64,000 bases of DNA from Haloarcula sp. CBA1127 (GTDB lineage Archaea; Halobacteriota; Halobacteria; Halobacteriales; Haloarculaceae). This document shows positions 18,395-27,364 of the stretch, in pieces; within the stretch, counting starts at the first letter, position 1; each line of letters opens with the position of its first letter. The notes beneath the pieces are model-generated. The model had not been told where the DNA came from, did no database searches, and worked only from the letters and a program-made list of their open reading frames with translations. The DNA is taken from NCBI RefSeq assembly GCF_001485575.1, contig NZ_BCNB01000006.1, forward strand, positions 868,001 through 932,000, in the 5' to 3' direction. A program made the translations under genes and the position numbers.

Positions 18395-19531
18395 TCAATC
18401 CATGGCCTGTATCACACGCGGTGAGTCAAGCGACTCGACGGCCTCAACGATGGCAGTGTCGAGATTGTGGTCGCCCCAGTCCCGTTTCCGGGGGATGTAT
18501 GCGCGGTAGGTCGCGACGTCGTCGAACAGTTCTCGGAACGTCGCTCGCTCCTGTTCCACGACTGTATCGAGGGCGGCGACCATCGAACCGTCATCAACGA
18601 GTGAATCGTAGGCGTGGAAGTATTCCCTGAGCCGTCCATCCCATTCGAAGTTACAGATAGACGATGTGGCCGACATCGCGGTGTCGGTCGGGATGCCTTC
18701 TACAGTGATTGTGTCGGCGTTTGGCGCGGCCTGAAGGAACACGACGTTGTCGACCGTCGATTGCTCGACGTGTTCCGAACGCGGATACAGGTCCGAGATA
18801 TTCGTGAAATCCCGGCTGTCGTCGCCGAGAAACGTCTCGTTCAGGAAGTTGAGTACTGTCTCCGGGAACGAACCGGTTCTATCGACTCGTTCGTCGATAA
18901 ACCCGTGGAGTTCATTGCGCAGTCGGTCCCGCTCTGTGTCGTGCTGTCGTTTTATTTCGGGGAACGACTCGATATTGAACGGCTGGAGGTTCACACCAAG
19001 CGGGTAGCCGACAGCCGTGCCGTCCGCGCCGACCCAGAGCCGGTCATCGGAGAGGAAGTCCGCGCCCTCGCGCAACAGCGACAGCAAGGTGTTGGTCTTG
19101 CCGGCGCCACGCCAGGCCGGAAACAGCGTCGTCCGGCCGTCGAGTCGCACGCCCGAGGCGTGTATCAGCGCCTGCTGTCGCGCAGCCCGCTGCTGTCGGA
19201 TGTGGAACTCGACCGGATAGATGGAGTAAAACGGCTCGAAGCCGTGTGTCACTCGAATGTGTTGCCAGCCCGGCGTGACCGCCATGAAGTCCGCCCCGTT
19301 CCGGATGACGAACTCGTCGCCAGTCCAGGCGTAATGGTCGTCAGGGTCCCCGAGGACGATCTCCGCGTGGACCTCGTCTGTCATCTCCTCGATGACGATG
19401 TCGGGATCGTTGACAGGTGTGTCGGTCTCGAACTGATCGTACATCTTCCGGTACTGCCGGCTCGTCCGCCCGCCAGCCCCGAGTACCGTTACGACAACGT
19501 CGCCAAAGAAGTCGTACGAGCGTTGGTTCAT
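18395..19531 (-). CDS. HPr-kinase-like P-loop protein
   Basis: A 378-residue protein. A P-loop WRGAGKTN at about 140-147 is followed by LLREGADFLSDDRLWVG, the arrangement of HPr kinase/phosphorylase-like C-terminal domains, here in a haloarchaeal setting with no HPr gene nearby. The N-terminal 120 residues (FGDVVVTVLGAGGRTSRQYR) match nothing I know. Related stand-alone HprK-like ATPases occur in peptide or surface-modification loci, but the substrate here is unknown. ATG at 19531 is chosen over GTG at 19537. A dyad over its promoter (19615-19642) suggests regulation. Confidence 0.65.
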   Translation of the reverse strand: MNQRSYDFFGDVVVTVLGAGGRTSRQYRKMYDQFETDTPVNDPDIVIEEMTDEVHAEIVLGDPDDHYAWTGDEFVIRNGADFMAVTPGWQHIRVTHGFEPFYSIYPVEFHIRQQRAARQQALIHASGVRLDGRTTLFPAWRGAGKTNTLLSLLREGADFLSDDRLWVGADGTAVGYPLGVNLQPFNIESFPEIKRQHDTERDRLRNELHGFIDERVDRTGSFPETVLNFLNETFLGDDSRDFTNISDLYPRSEHVEQSTVDNVVFLQAAPNADTITVEGIPTDTAMSATSSICNFEWDGRLREYFHAYDSLVDDGSMVAALDTVVEQERATFRELFDDVATYRAYIPRKRDWGDHNLDTAIVEAVESLDSPRVIQAMD

Positions 19532-19614
19532 AGCCACCTCGATAGATGCTGGCCCGGTATCGGACCGAGATAGACAATCATCTGACTCATCGTTCTCGTC
19601 TGTACGCGGCTACT

Positions 19615-19642
19615 GCATATTGTTATATATGCGACAATATGC
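19615..19642. promoter_or_regulatory. 9-bp dyad flanking a TATA element
   Basis: GCATATTGT (19615-19623) and ACAATATGC (19634-19642) are perfect inverted repeats around TATATATGCG. The enclosed TATATA is a strong TATA box for the leftward HPr-kinase-like gene (leader about 65-70 bases). A dyad over the TATA box is a typical archaeal repressor site. The rest of 19538-19780 shows no gene. Confidence 0.55.
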
Positions 19643-19780
19643 CACGGCTCACTACTAACGACTGATTAGTGCTTGAAAGCCACACGTGCGGTTCGGGACG
19701 AAGCATGATACGAAACGCCGGAGTCCTGCTGTTCCACGGTTGATTTTCAGGTAAGGCTGGGTTATGAACGATTTAGCCGC

Positions 19781-20398
19781 TTAAAAGAACTGAAACAGAT
19801 CGTCCCGCTGGACCTCGTGGAGGTGGTGTCGGACGGCCTCGTTCAGCGGCTCGGTGGAGCCGCGCTTTGCGCTGATCGGTGCGATAGTTTCCTGCCACTG
19901 CTGCCACGGCGGGTGCAGACCGAGGCGGTCACAGAGTTCGTTCAAACGGTCGTCTTTGTCGTCGACCTTGTCCATCTTGTTGACAGCGACGACCGGTTCG
20001 ACGCCGACCTCCCGAAGGAAGTGAAACATCTCCACGTCGTGTGGAATCTCGTCGGGACCGGAGTGGCGGTCGATGATGTCGATGACCGACTTGCCGTCCA
20101 CGACGAGGATACCGACGAGAATGTGTTCGGCGTTCCGCTCGATGTACTGGACCACGTCGGTCTTGATTTCCTCGCGGACGTCTTCGGGGACGCCTTTCAT
20201 GTACCCGAAGCCGGGGAGGTCACTGATGACGAAGTCGGCGCTGGCCCAGTCGAAGTGGTTGGGCGAACGCGTGACGCCGGGCCGCTGGCCCGTGTCGAAC
20301 GTGTGGCCCGTTATCTCGCGCATCAACGTCGATTTCCCGACGTTTGACCGACCGACGAGCACCACCTCGGCGTCCCGGTCCGGTCGTGATTCGAACAT
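19781..20398 (-). CDS. engB: GTP-binding protein EngB
   Basis: A 205-residue small GTPase of the EngB/YihA family, which in bacteria helps large-subunit assembly. G1 GRSNVGKST at 16-24, the family-specific [11 protein letters not shown] after switch I, G3 [10 protein letters not shown], and G4 NKMDK. The length is normal. Divergent from the DUF389 gene with a 147-bp spacer. The archaeal role is inferred from family membership. Confidence 0.93.
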   Translation of the reverse strand: MFESRPDRDAEVVLVGRSNVGKSTLMREITGHTFDTGQRPGVTRSPNHFDWASADFVISDLPGFGYMKGVPEDVREEIKTDVVQYIERNAEHILVGILVVDGKSVIDIIDRHSGPDEIPHDVEMFHFLREVGVEPVVAVNKMDKVDDKDDRLNELCDRLGLHPPWQQWQETIAPISAKRGSTEPLNEAVRHHLHEVQRDDLFQFF

Positions 20399-20545
20399 AC
20401 CCCGTGTACTCCGCCAGCGGGGAAAAGCGCGTCCGTTTCCCGAGGACCGACCGTTTCGTGATTCACGGCCGCGTTTCGATCCAGTTCTGCATCCGGGACC
20501 CGCTAACTAGCCGCTTTTTTACCCTCGCGGGTCCCACCCGGAGCC

Positions 20546-21826
20546 GTGCGGCTGGTACAGATACTGATTCCGACCGGAAAGCGCGACGCCGTCCTGGGCG
20601 TGTTGGCCGAGGAGGGCATCGACTACGTGCTTACCGACGAGACGAGCGGGCGGGAGTTCACCGCTGTTGTCACCTTTCCAGTCCCGACAAACGCGCTCGA
20701 ACCAGTCCTCGAAGAGTTGCGGGATGTCGGCATCAACGACGACGGCTACACGGTCGTCGTGGACGCGAACACCGTCATCTCCAGCCAGTTCGACGAGCTA
20801 GAAGAGAAGTACGCCGAGGAGGAAGACGAAGACCGCATCGCCCGGGAAGAACTCACATCGAAAGCGAAGGACCTCGCCCCCTCGCTGTCGAACTACGCGC
20901 TGATGACCGTCATCAGCGCGATTATCGCGACTGCGGGGCTTCTGCTCGACTCCCCCGCTGTCGTCGTCGGCTCGATGGTCATCGCACCGCTCATCGGCCC
21001 GGCGATGACCGCCAACGTCGGCACCGTCGTCGACGACAACGAGATGTTCGCCCGTGGCGTCAAACTTCAGGCTGTCGGGCTCGGACTTGCCGTCGCAAGT
21101 GCGACTGCATTTGCCCTGCTCGTCCGGTACGCTAACGTCATTCCGCCGCTCGCCGACGTGACCGCGGTTGGCCAGATACGCGAGCGGGTCGCCCCTGACT
21201 TCCTCTCGCTGATCGTCGCGCTTGGCGCTGGCGCGGCCGGCGTTGTCAGCCTCACCAGCGGCGTCTCGACGGCGCTCGTTGGCGTCATGATCGCCGTCGC
21301 GCTCATCCCGCCGGCGGCCACGGTCGGCATCGGCATCGCCTGGGGCCAGCCGCTCGTCAGTCTCGGGTCTGCCGTGCTTTTGCTGGTGAACGTTCTCTCG
21401 ATCAACCTCGCGGTGCTCGTCGGGCTCTGGTATCAGGGCTACCGCCCGGAACACTGGTTTCAGGAGAGCAACGCACGGTCGGCGACTGTCAAACGCATCG
21501 GCGTCCTCGCCGTCTCGATACTCGTCCTGTCGGCGTTTCTGGGCGGCGTGACGCTGGACTCCTACCAGCGAGCGACGACGGAGTCGGACATCCGCGAGGG
21601 CATTGAGGAGAGCGTCGACCCGCCGGCGAGTGTCCTGTCGGTCGAAGTTGAGTCGACGAACACTGCCATTTTCCAGCGGCCGCGCCGCGTCGTTGTCACC
21701 GTCGGTCTGCCGCCGGATGCGGAGCAACCATTACTTGCTGACCAGATCGATATCGCGGCTGACGACGCGGCCGGCCGAGACGTTGCGACGGAAGTTCACT
21801 ATGTCACTGTTGAACGGAACGGCTGA
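20546..21826 (+). CDS. DUF389/TIGR00341 family membrane protein
   Basis: A 426-residue protein: an N-terminal soluble ACT-like segment (about 1-105, VRLVQILIPTGKRDAVLGVL), then six or so membrane helices between about 115 and 345 with the family hallmark DSPAVVVGSMVIAPLIGPAM, then a C-terminal soluble tail. Function of the family is unknown. The start is GTG at 20546, preceded by a T6 tract near 20514-20520. A good start is not available downstream because the N-terminal strand is conserved. Confidence 0.85.
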   Translation: MRLVQILIPTGKRDAVLGVLAEEGIDYVLTDETSGREFTAVVTFPVPTNALEPVLEELRDVGINDDGYTVVVDANTVISSQFDELEEKYAEEEDEDRIAREELTSKAKDLAPSLSNYALMTVISAIIATAGLLLDSPAVVVGSMVIAPLIGPAMTANVGTVVDDNEMFARGVKLQAVGLGLAVASATAFALLVRYANVIPPLADVTAVGQIRERVAPDFLSLIVALGAGAAGVVSLTSGVSTALVGVMIAVALIPPAATVGIGIAWGQPLVSLGSAVLLLVNVLSINLAVLVGLWYQGYRPEHWFQESNARSATVKRIGVLAVSILVLSAFLGGVTLDSYQRATTESDIREGIEESVDPPASVLSVEVESTNTAIFQRPRRVVVTVGLPPDAEQPLLADQIDIAADDAAGRDVATEVHYVTVERNG

Positions 21827-21887
21827 CGCTCAAAACCGACTTTGAGCGTTCGACGGCATAAATACCGCTGGGTGTGTCGGAGATGAT

Positions 21888-22598
21888 ATGGTATCACGAC
21901 CACTCGCAATCGCTGGTGTGCTGACATTGCTCGTCGCCGGTGGTGTCGGGTTCGCACTCGCGGATACTGGAACCGTCGCACCGTCGACGAATTCGACCGT
22001 GAGCGTCAACGCCGATGCGACCGTCGAACGCGCGCCCGACCGTGCAACTGTCACTGTCGCTGCCGTGGGTCGCGGTGAGACCGCCGAAGCGGCACGCAAC
22101 AATCTCAGCGGCGACGCTGACGCCATCACGTCGGCGCTGGAAGACGAGGGGGCGACCGTGACATCCTCGCGGTTCCAGATCCGCCCCGAGTACGAGGAGA
22201 GCCGAGAGGGCCGCGAACAGGTTGGCTACGTGGCCATCCACACCGTCGAGGCCGAAACGAGCAACGTTTCGATTGCCGGGACACTCATCGATGCCGCAGT
22301 CGACGCCGGCGCGGACCGTGTCGAGGGCGTGCGCTATTCGCTGAGTGAGGAGACAAGGCAGGACGCCCGCGAAGAAGCCCTGACGACCGCCATGGACAAC
22401 GCCCGGACGGACGCCGAAGTCGTCGCCGCTGCGGAGGATCGATCCGTCGGTGACGCTGTCACGGTCCAGACCAGCAACCACGGCCGCCCCGTCGTGTACG
22501 CGGAAGCAATGGCGTCCGATGCCGGCGGACGGACGAACATCCAGCCTGGCGATGTCACCGTCGACGCTTCGGTTAGCGTCACGTACGAACTAGAATAA
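21888..22598 (+). CDS. Exported SIMPL (DUF541) domain protein
   Basis: A 236-residue protein with an N-terminal hydrophobic export or anchor segment (about 6-27) followed by the SIMPL domain. Family features visible are VSVNADATVERAPDRATVTVAA, LSGDADAITSALEDEG, RFQIRPEYEES, YVAIHTVEAETSN and the conserved ARTDAEVVAAAED. SIMPL proteins are periplasmic or cell-surface proteins of poorly known role. The gene follows the DUF389 gene by 61 bp and may be co-transcribed, although an AT-rich GCATAAATACC lies near 21857. Confidence 0.85.
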   Translation: MVSRPLAIAGVLTLLVAGGVGFALADTGTVAPSTNSTVSVNADATVERAPDRATVTVAAVGRGETAEAARNNLSGDADAITSALEDEGATVTSSRFQIRPEYEESREGREQVGYVAIHTVEAETSNVSIAGTLIDAAVDAGADRVEGVRYSLSEETRQDAREEALTTAMDNARTDAEVVAAAEDRSVGDAVTVQTSNHGRPVVYAEAMASDAGGRTNIQPGDVTVDASVSVTYELE

Positions 22599-22630
22599 GC
22601 CGTTCTTATTCGCTACTGTGGTTCCTGCTC

Positions 22631-22640
22631 GGCCGTTTTT
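22631..22640 (+). terminator. T5 terminator after the SIMPL gene
   Basis: GGCCGTTTTT lies about 35 bases after the SIMPL stop codon, before the 59-bp repeats. Likely intrinsic archaeal terminator. Confidence 0.5.
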
Positions 22641-22686
22641 ACACGTCATCTTCCGATGACGACAGCCCCGCGACGGCGACAGCAGT

Positions 22687-22745
22687 CCTCGCGGGTCGCT
22701 TTGCTCCCCGCTCGGCGTTTTCGAGACGCCTCCCGGTGGTCGGCG
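22687..22745 (+). repeat. 59-bp direct repeat, copy 1
   Basis: Begins CCTCGCGGGTCGCTTTGCTC and ends GGTGGTCGGCG. It contains two potential hairpins (GCGGG/CCCGC and GGCGT/ACGCC). A second copy lies 83 bp downstream with a few substitutions in its middle. The segment lies between the SIMPL and NOG1 genes and has no ORF of note. Confidence 0.8.
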
Positions 22746-22769
22746 GTTTATTCAGATAACAATTACAGC

Positions 22770-22828
22770 CCTCGCGGGTCGCTTTGCTCCCCGCTTGGAG
22801 TCTTCGAGACGCCTCCCGGTGGTCGGCG
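22770..22828 (+). repeat. 59-bp direct repeat, copy 2
   Basis: Same length and ends as the copy at 22687; the central differences are C to T and changes in GGCGTTTTCGAGACGCC, here GGAGTCTTCGAGACGCC, which largely preserve hairpin pairing. This copy runs up to the NOG1 3' end. Confidence 0.8.
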
Positions 22829-22843
22829 TCTCGCTATGTCTCG

Positions 22844-23839
22844 CTACTCGTCAAACGGCAGTTCGAGTTCGTAGTCCACCGCGTCGATAGCGGCCTGCAA
22901 CACGCCGTCGACGTTGTCGTCTTCGGTGACGCTCATGTAGTGGTCGGCCTCGACGTCCGTCGAGAGGTCGCTCTTGTTCGCGATGGTCAGCACGGGCACG
23001 TCGAAACGCGCTTCGATGGCGTTTCGCAGTTCCAGCTGGTCCGCGAGCGGATAGCCACATTCGCCACTGGGGTCGATGAACACAAGGACTGCGTCTGCGA
23101 GGTGTTCAAGCGCGCTCACGGCCTGTGACTCGATCTCGTTGCGGTCCTCCGGTGGCCGGTCGAGCAGGCCGGGTGTGTCGACGAGCTGGTAGCGGATACG
23201 CTGGTCCTCGAAGTGACCGACGCGGATCTGCGTCGTCGTGAACGGATACGAGGCGATCTCGTTGTCGGCCCGCGTGACGCGGTTGACGAACGACGACTTA
23301 CCCACGTTGGGGTAGCCGGCGACGACGATGGCTGGCTCGTTCGGGCGGATGTCGGGGATGTCTTTGAGGGCGTTGTGCGCGGTCGAGACGGCGGCGAGGT
23401 CGTCTTCGACTTCCTCGACGACGTCGGCGATACGGGCGAAGGCCTGCTTGCGGAGTTTCCGGGCGGTGTCGATGTCGCCGCGGGCGACGCGGCTCTCGTA
23501 CTCCTGGCGGATCTCGACGACCTTGTCGGCGGCCCACGAGATCTCCGAAAGGTGCTGTTTCAGCGCGTCGATACCGGGGTCGTCGTCCGCGGGGTAGGAC
23601 TCGCCGACGACAGCGTCGGCGAGTTCGACGTAGAAGGGGTCGAGATCATCAATCGTCGGCCACGCGGTCACCACGTTCTCCATGTTGTCGGAGGCGATGT
23701 TCGACGCCGTCATCAGCATCGACTGCTGGGCTTCGTTCCCGTCCTTGGCCCCGCCGGCGCGTGACGCCCGCGAGAAGGCTTTGTCCACGAGCTCCTCGGC
23801 AGTGGGCGTCGTCGGCAGACCCTCGAAGGGATGGCTCAT
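22844..23839 (-). CDS. NOG1-like GTPase
   Basis: A 331-residue Obg-superfamily GTPase. The N-terminal helical domain (about 1-150, starting PFEGLPTTPTAEELVDKAF) is the NOG1 N-domain. The G domain shows G1 GYPNVGKSSFVNRVT, G3 DTPGLLDRP and G4 NKSDL. NOG1 proteins act in maturation of the large ribosomal subunit. The archaeal version lacks the long eukaryotic C-terminus, as here. Single gene, divergent from the ASCH gene. Confidence 0.93.
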   Translation of the reverse strand: MSHPFEGLPTTPTAEELVDKAFSRASRAGGAKDGNEAQQSMLMTASNIASDNMENVVTAWPTIDDLDPFYVELADAVVGESYPADDDPGIDALKQHLSEISWAADKVVEIRQEYESRVARGDIDTARKLRKQAFARIADVVEEVEDDLAAVSTAHNALKDIPDIRPNEPAIVVAGYPNVGKSSFVNRVTRADNEIASYPFTTTQIRVGHFEDQRIRYQLVDTPGLLDRPPEDRNEIESQAVSALEHLADAVLVFIDPSGECGYPLADQLELRNAIEARFDVPVLTIANKSDLSTDVEADHYMSVTEDDNVDGVLQAAIDAVDYELELPFDE

Positions 23840-23933
23840 AGGTTCCGTTGACGGCCGGAGCGTAAAAGCGCGTTCAATCGCGCCCCAAACTGTTGCGAGT
23901 CACGCTTTTGAGCGTCCCGAACACAGTTCCGGT

Positions 23934-24251
23934 ATGGCACAGATTGACGCCGGCGAGATTCTGCCGAACGATCACGTCCAGCAGATGGCCGCCGACGGGC
24001 GGGTCACTCAGATGCACCGCGGCCACCAGTACGCCGACGAGGGCGACACGTTCGAGATCGACGGCACCGAGTTCGAGGTGACAGACGTAACACACCGGAC
24101 GCTGGGCGACATGACTGACGAGGACGCACAGCGAGAGGGGTCAGAGGACCTCGCTGCGTACAAGAACCGGATGAAGAAAGTCCACGGCAGCTTCGAGTGG
24201 GACGACGACAGCGAGGTCGTCCGCCATCGGTTCGCACCTGTCGACGAGTAG
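23934..24251 (+). CDS. ASCH-domain-like small protein
   Basis: A 105-residue protein with the beta-barrel pattern of ASCH/PUA-like domains: GEILPNDHVQQMAADGRVTQMHRG, an acidic GDTFEIDGTEFEVTDVTHRTLGDMTDEDA segment and a C-terminal FEWDDDSEVVRHRF strand. ASCH domains are thought to bind RNA and occur with translation factors. The molecular role here is unknown. ATG at 23934 gives the compact domain; upstream codons overlap the NOG1 5' end on the other strand. Confidence 0.7.
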   Translation: MAQIDAGEILPNDHVQQMAADGRVTQMHRGHQYADEGDTFEIDGTEFEVTDVTHRTLGDMTDEDAQREGSEDLAAYKNRMKKVHGSFEWDDDSEVVRHRFAPVDE

Positions 24252-24271
24252 CGCCCCGACGACTGAGCGCC

Positions 24272-26209
24272 CTATTCTTCCGACACCACGTCGACGCCAG
24301 TAAACTCGAAGCATGCGCCGCCAGTGTCACTTTCAGTGAGGGTGACTGTCCAGCCATGCGCAGCGGCGATCTGTGAGATAATCGAGAGCCCGAATCCGGT
24401 GCCGTCAGTCGTCGTCGAGTAGCCGCTCTCGAACACCGTCTCCCGGTCGGCTTCGGGGATGCCTGTGCCGTCATCCGAGACGGCGAACCCGCCCGGAATC
24501 GCACTCATCGTTATTGTCACGCCCGGACCGTCGTAGTCGCTGGCACCGCCAGACTGCATCTGCTCGTCCGTGGCGCTGTGCTCGATGGCGTTTCGGATCA
24601 GGTTTTCAAGCAACTGCTTGAGCCGCGTTGCGTCTGCCTGTATCTTGCGGTCGGTGTCGACCACCAGCGCCGCGTCGCCGGTGTCGACCACATCCCAGCA
24701 GTCCTCGACTGCCGTTCCCAGTGCCACCGTTTCCATCTCGGTGATGCTGTCGCCGGTCCGGGCCAGCAACAGCAGGTCGTCTATCAACGCCTGCATCCGC
24801 TCGAGTGCCTGCTCTATCGCAGCGATGTTGTCGTCGTCACACTCCTCTTTCAATGCACTCAGCCGACCAATAGCGACGTTCAGTGGGTTACGAAGGTCGT
24901 GACTGACGACTGTGGCGAACCGTTCCAGGCGGTCGTTTTGCGTCGACAGTTCCTGCTCACGGTCACGGAGTTGTCTGTCGCGCTCGACGGCAGCGAGGGC
25001 CGCCTCCATATTTGCCGCGAGGACCCGTCCAGCGACGATATCTGCTTCGTTGAAAGCGTCGACAGTCGCCGATGCGGCGATGAGAAGGCCGTGTTCCCCC
25101 AGTGGCAGATATAGCTCGCTGCGTATCGGCGTCTCGGGGTTCTGCACGTCCTCTTCTAGCCGCACGTCCGGAACTGCGGTCGGCTCGCCCTGTTCGTACA
25201 CCCGCCAGGCAATGCTGTCGCCCTGCTCGAACGTCGGGATATCACCGACCAACTCCCGAGCCGACGCGGTCGCGGCGACGGGCTCTAACTGCCCGTCGTC
25301 GTTGAGGAGGTGGACGGCATTCGCGTCGAGCCCGATAATCTCCGCGGCCGCGTTGACACCGATACCGGCGACTTCGTTGTGGACTTCGGCGGCCATCAAC
25401 TGCCGGGTGGCCTCGTGTAGCGCTTCGAGTCGCTGCTCGCGCTCGTCGGTATCGCTTCGGTCGCTGATGACGGACACTGTGCCGTCGTCGCCGTCCCAGG
25501 TCACGTCACACGCTGTGATGCTGGCTTGGACGCTGTTGCCGGCCAGCGTCCGTATCATCCGTCTGGCCTGGCCAGCCGTTTGGTCGTCCTCAACGACGCG
25601 TTCGACGGTCTCGACTCCGCCGTCCGCCGTTGGCTCGACGAGTTCAGTCAGCGCTTGGTCGCGGAGTTCGTCGCTGTCGGCGGCACTGAACAGATCAACT
25701 GCTGCCGGGTTCGCGTACACGACGGTGTCGGCGACGCTGACGAGGACCGCATCGCTTGTCGCGTCGAGAATCCGTTTCGTCCGTGTCTGTGCGGCGTCGG
25801 CTGTTGCTTTCGCTCTGACTCGCTCGACCGCGTTTCGGACCCGCTTCCCGAGCACGGCGTACTGCTGGGTCCCGTGTGATTTTTGAATGTAGTCGGTGAC
25901 TCCAGCCGAGACTGCCTCGCTCGCGAGCGACTCGCTCCCCTGACTTGTAAACAGCAGAAACGGTATGTCCGGGTCTCTGGCGCGGACCGCTTCTAGAAAC
26001 TCCAGCCCGTCGGTACCGGGCATATCGTAGTCGCTGACGATGCAGTCCACGTCGTGCTCGTCCAGATACGACAGCCCGTCCGTAGCGCTCGTGACCCCGG
26101 TGGCGTCGATCGCCCCGTCGTTGCGTTCGAGATGTGTCGCAATGAGGTCGGCGTACGATGGTTCGTCATCGACACAGAGGACTGTAACGCCCGACGCCAC
26201 ATGGCCCAT
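24272..26209 (-). CDS. Sensor histidine kinase: receiver, PAS, GAF, HisKA, HATPase
   Basis: A 645-residue soluble kinase. The receiver domain (about 8-120) has VDDEPSYADL and the acceptor Asp in VSDYDMPGTDG. A PAS domain (about 140-250) and a GAF domain (about 265-410) follow. HisKA has SHDLRNPLNVAIGRL, and the ATPase domain has NLIRNAIEHS, DDGTGIPEADRE and GTGFGLSII. It is built like the larger kinase at 1564-4662 but with fewer sensory units. ATG at 26209 is preferred because the receiver begins immediately after it. Ligand and partner are unknown. Confidence 0.9.
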   Translation of the reverse strand: MGHVASGVTVLCVDDEPSYADLIATHLERNDGAIDATGVTSATDGLSYLDEHDVDCIVSDYDMPGTDGLEFLEAVRARDPDIPFLLFTSQGSESLASEAVSAGVTDYIQKSHGTQQYAVLGKRVRNAVERVRAKATADAAQTRTKRILDATSDAVLVSVADTVVYANPAAVDLFSAADSDELRDQALTELVEPTADGGVETVERVVEDDQTAGQARRMIRTLAGNSVQASITACDVTWDGDDGTVSVISDRSDTDEREQRLEALHEATRQLMAAEVHNEVAGIGVNAAAEIIGLDANAVHLLNDDGQLEPVAATASARELVGDIPTFEQGDSIAWRVYEQGEPTAVPDVRLEEDVQNPETPIRSELYLPLGEHGLLIAASATVDAFNEADIVAGRVLAANMEAALAAVERDRQLRDREQELSTQNDRLERFATVVSHDLRNPLNVAIGRLSALKEECDDDNIAAIEQALERMQALIDDLLLLARTGDSITEMETVALGTAVEDCWDVVDTGDAALVVDTDRKIQADATRLKQLLENLIRNAIEHSATDEQMQSGGASDYDGPGVTITMSAIPGGFAVSDDGTGIPEADRETVFESGYSTTTDGTGFGLSIISQIAAAHGWTVTLTESDTGGACFEFTGVDVVSEE

Positions 26210-26272
26210 ACTCCCTGATATGCACCGTGTTAGTGTCAATCTGTCGTACGCTGAACCTGACGAGAGGTGGTC

Positions 26273-26569
26273 TTACCGTCGCTTCGCCAGTTCCACCCGC
26301 AAATCGTCGACATCCATATCCTTCATTGACAACAGGACGAGCAGATGATAGACGATGTCGGCTGACTCGTGGGCCAGTTCCTCGGTATCGTCGTCTTTCG
26401 CCGCCAGAATCAGTTCCGTGGTCTCTTCGCCGAGCTTCTCCAGTACGGCGTTTTCGCCCTTCTCGTGGGTGAACAGCGACGCAGTATAGGAGTCCTCGGG
26501 CAGGTTCGCCTTGCGGTCCTCGATGACAGCGAACAGTTCGTCGATAACGTCGCCGGTGTCGTCGTTCAT
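26273..26569 (-). CDS. hisE: Phosphoribosyl-ATP pyrophosphatase
   Basis: A 98-residue HisE of the all-alpha NTP pyrophosphatase superfamily: second step of histidine synthesis, removing pyrophosphate from phosphoribosyl-ATP. Visible motifs are EDSYTASLF, KLGEETTELILAAKDD and the metal-binding ESADIVYHLLVLL. Full length. It lies 36 bp downstream of pdxT on the same strand, probably in one transcript. Confidence 0.94.
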   Translation of the reverse strand: MNDDTGDVIDELFAVIEDRKANLPEDSYTASLFTHEKGENAVLEKLGEETTELILAAKDDDTEELAHESADIVYHLLVLLSMKDMDVDDLRVELAKRR

Positions 26570-26605
26570 AGCCGCCGTTCGGTTAGCGGGGCCTTCAGGC
26601 CGTCG

Positions 26606-27199
26606 CTACGACTCCACGGAGTCGAAAAAGGCCAGGTCGTGGATGCGCGGGTCCTCGGTCAGTTCGGGGTGGAATGACGTGCCGACGACCGGTCCGTCAC
26701 GGACCGCGACCGGGCGGTCGTCCCACGTCGCCAGCACTTCGACGTCCTCACCCACGTAGTCGATGACCGGTGCGCGGATGAACACCGCCGGGAACGGGTC
26801 GTCGAGCCCGGTCACGTCAAGCGGGGCCTCGAAGCTGTCTTTCTGTCGACCGAAGGCGTTGCGTTCGACGGAGACGTCGATGACGTTCAGCGTGTCGACG
26901 CGGTCGTCCTGTGCGTCGGTCGCGCTGACGATGAGCCCGGCACACGTCGCCAGCACCGGCTTGCCCGCCTCGATGTGGGCCTGGATTTCCGCTGCGATGC
27001 CCTCCCGGTGAATGAGCCGCGAAATCGTGGTGGATTCGCCGCCCGGTAGCAACAGGACATCGCAGTCCGGGACCAGTCCTGCCTCGCGTATCTCGACGAC
27101 CTCAGCGGTCCGGTCGTGGGCTGCTGCTGCCCGCTCGATTGCGTCCCCGTGTTCAGAGACATCGCCCTGAACCGCGAGTACACCCGCGCGTAGCGTCAT
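26606..27199 (-). CDS. pdxT: Pyridoxal 5'-phosphate synthase glutaminase subunit PdxT
   Basis: A 197-residue class I glutamine amidotransferase that feeds ammonia to PdxS for PLP synthesis. Motifs: GVLAVQGDVSEH, LLPGGESTTISRL, the nucleophile Cys in ATCAGLI, and the catalytic His-x-Glu in SFHPEL. Full length with a normal start. The pdxS partner is not in the window. Confidence 0.95.
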   Translation of the reverse strand: MTLRAGVLAVQGDVSEHGDAIERAAAAHDRTAEVVEIREAGLVPDCDVLLLPGGESTTISRLIHREGIAAEIQAHIEAGKPVLATCAGLIVSATDAQDDRVDTLNVIDVSVERNAFGRQKDSFEAPLDVTGLDDPFPAVFIRAPVIDYVGEDVEVLATWDDRPVAVRDGPVVGTSFHPELTEDPRIHDLAFFDSVES

Positions 27200-27364
27200 A
27201 CGTCCCTGTTGGTGGCCCCGTGCGAAAAGCCTCTCGTCTCCTGCAAGTGTCTGTCTCGGCAGGGGCTGTCCTGGCTGAGCACAGTATCGTCCCTCCCGCC
27301 ACCCAGTGCTCCTTGGTCATAACCGAACCAAACGGTTAGGTGAGACGGGATGCAGACGTGAGAC

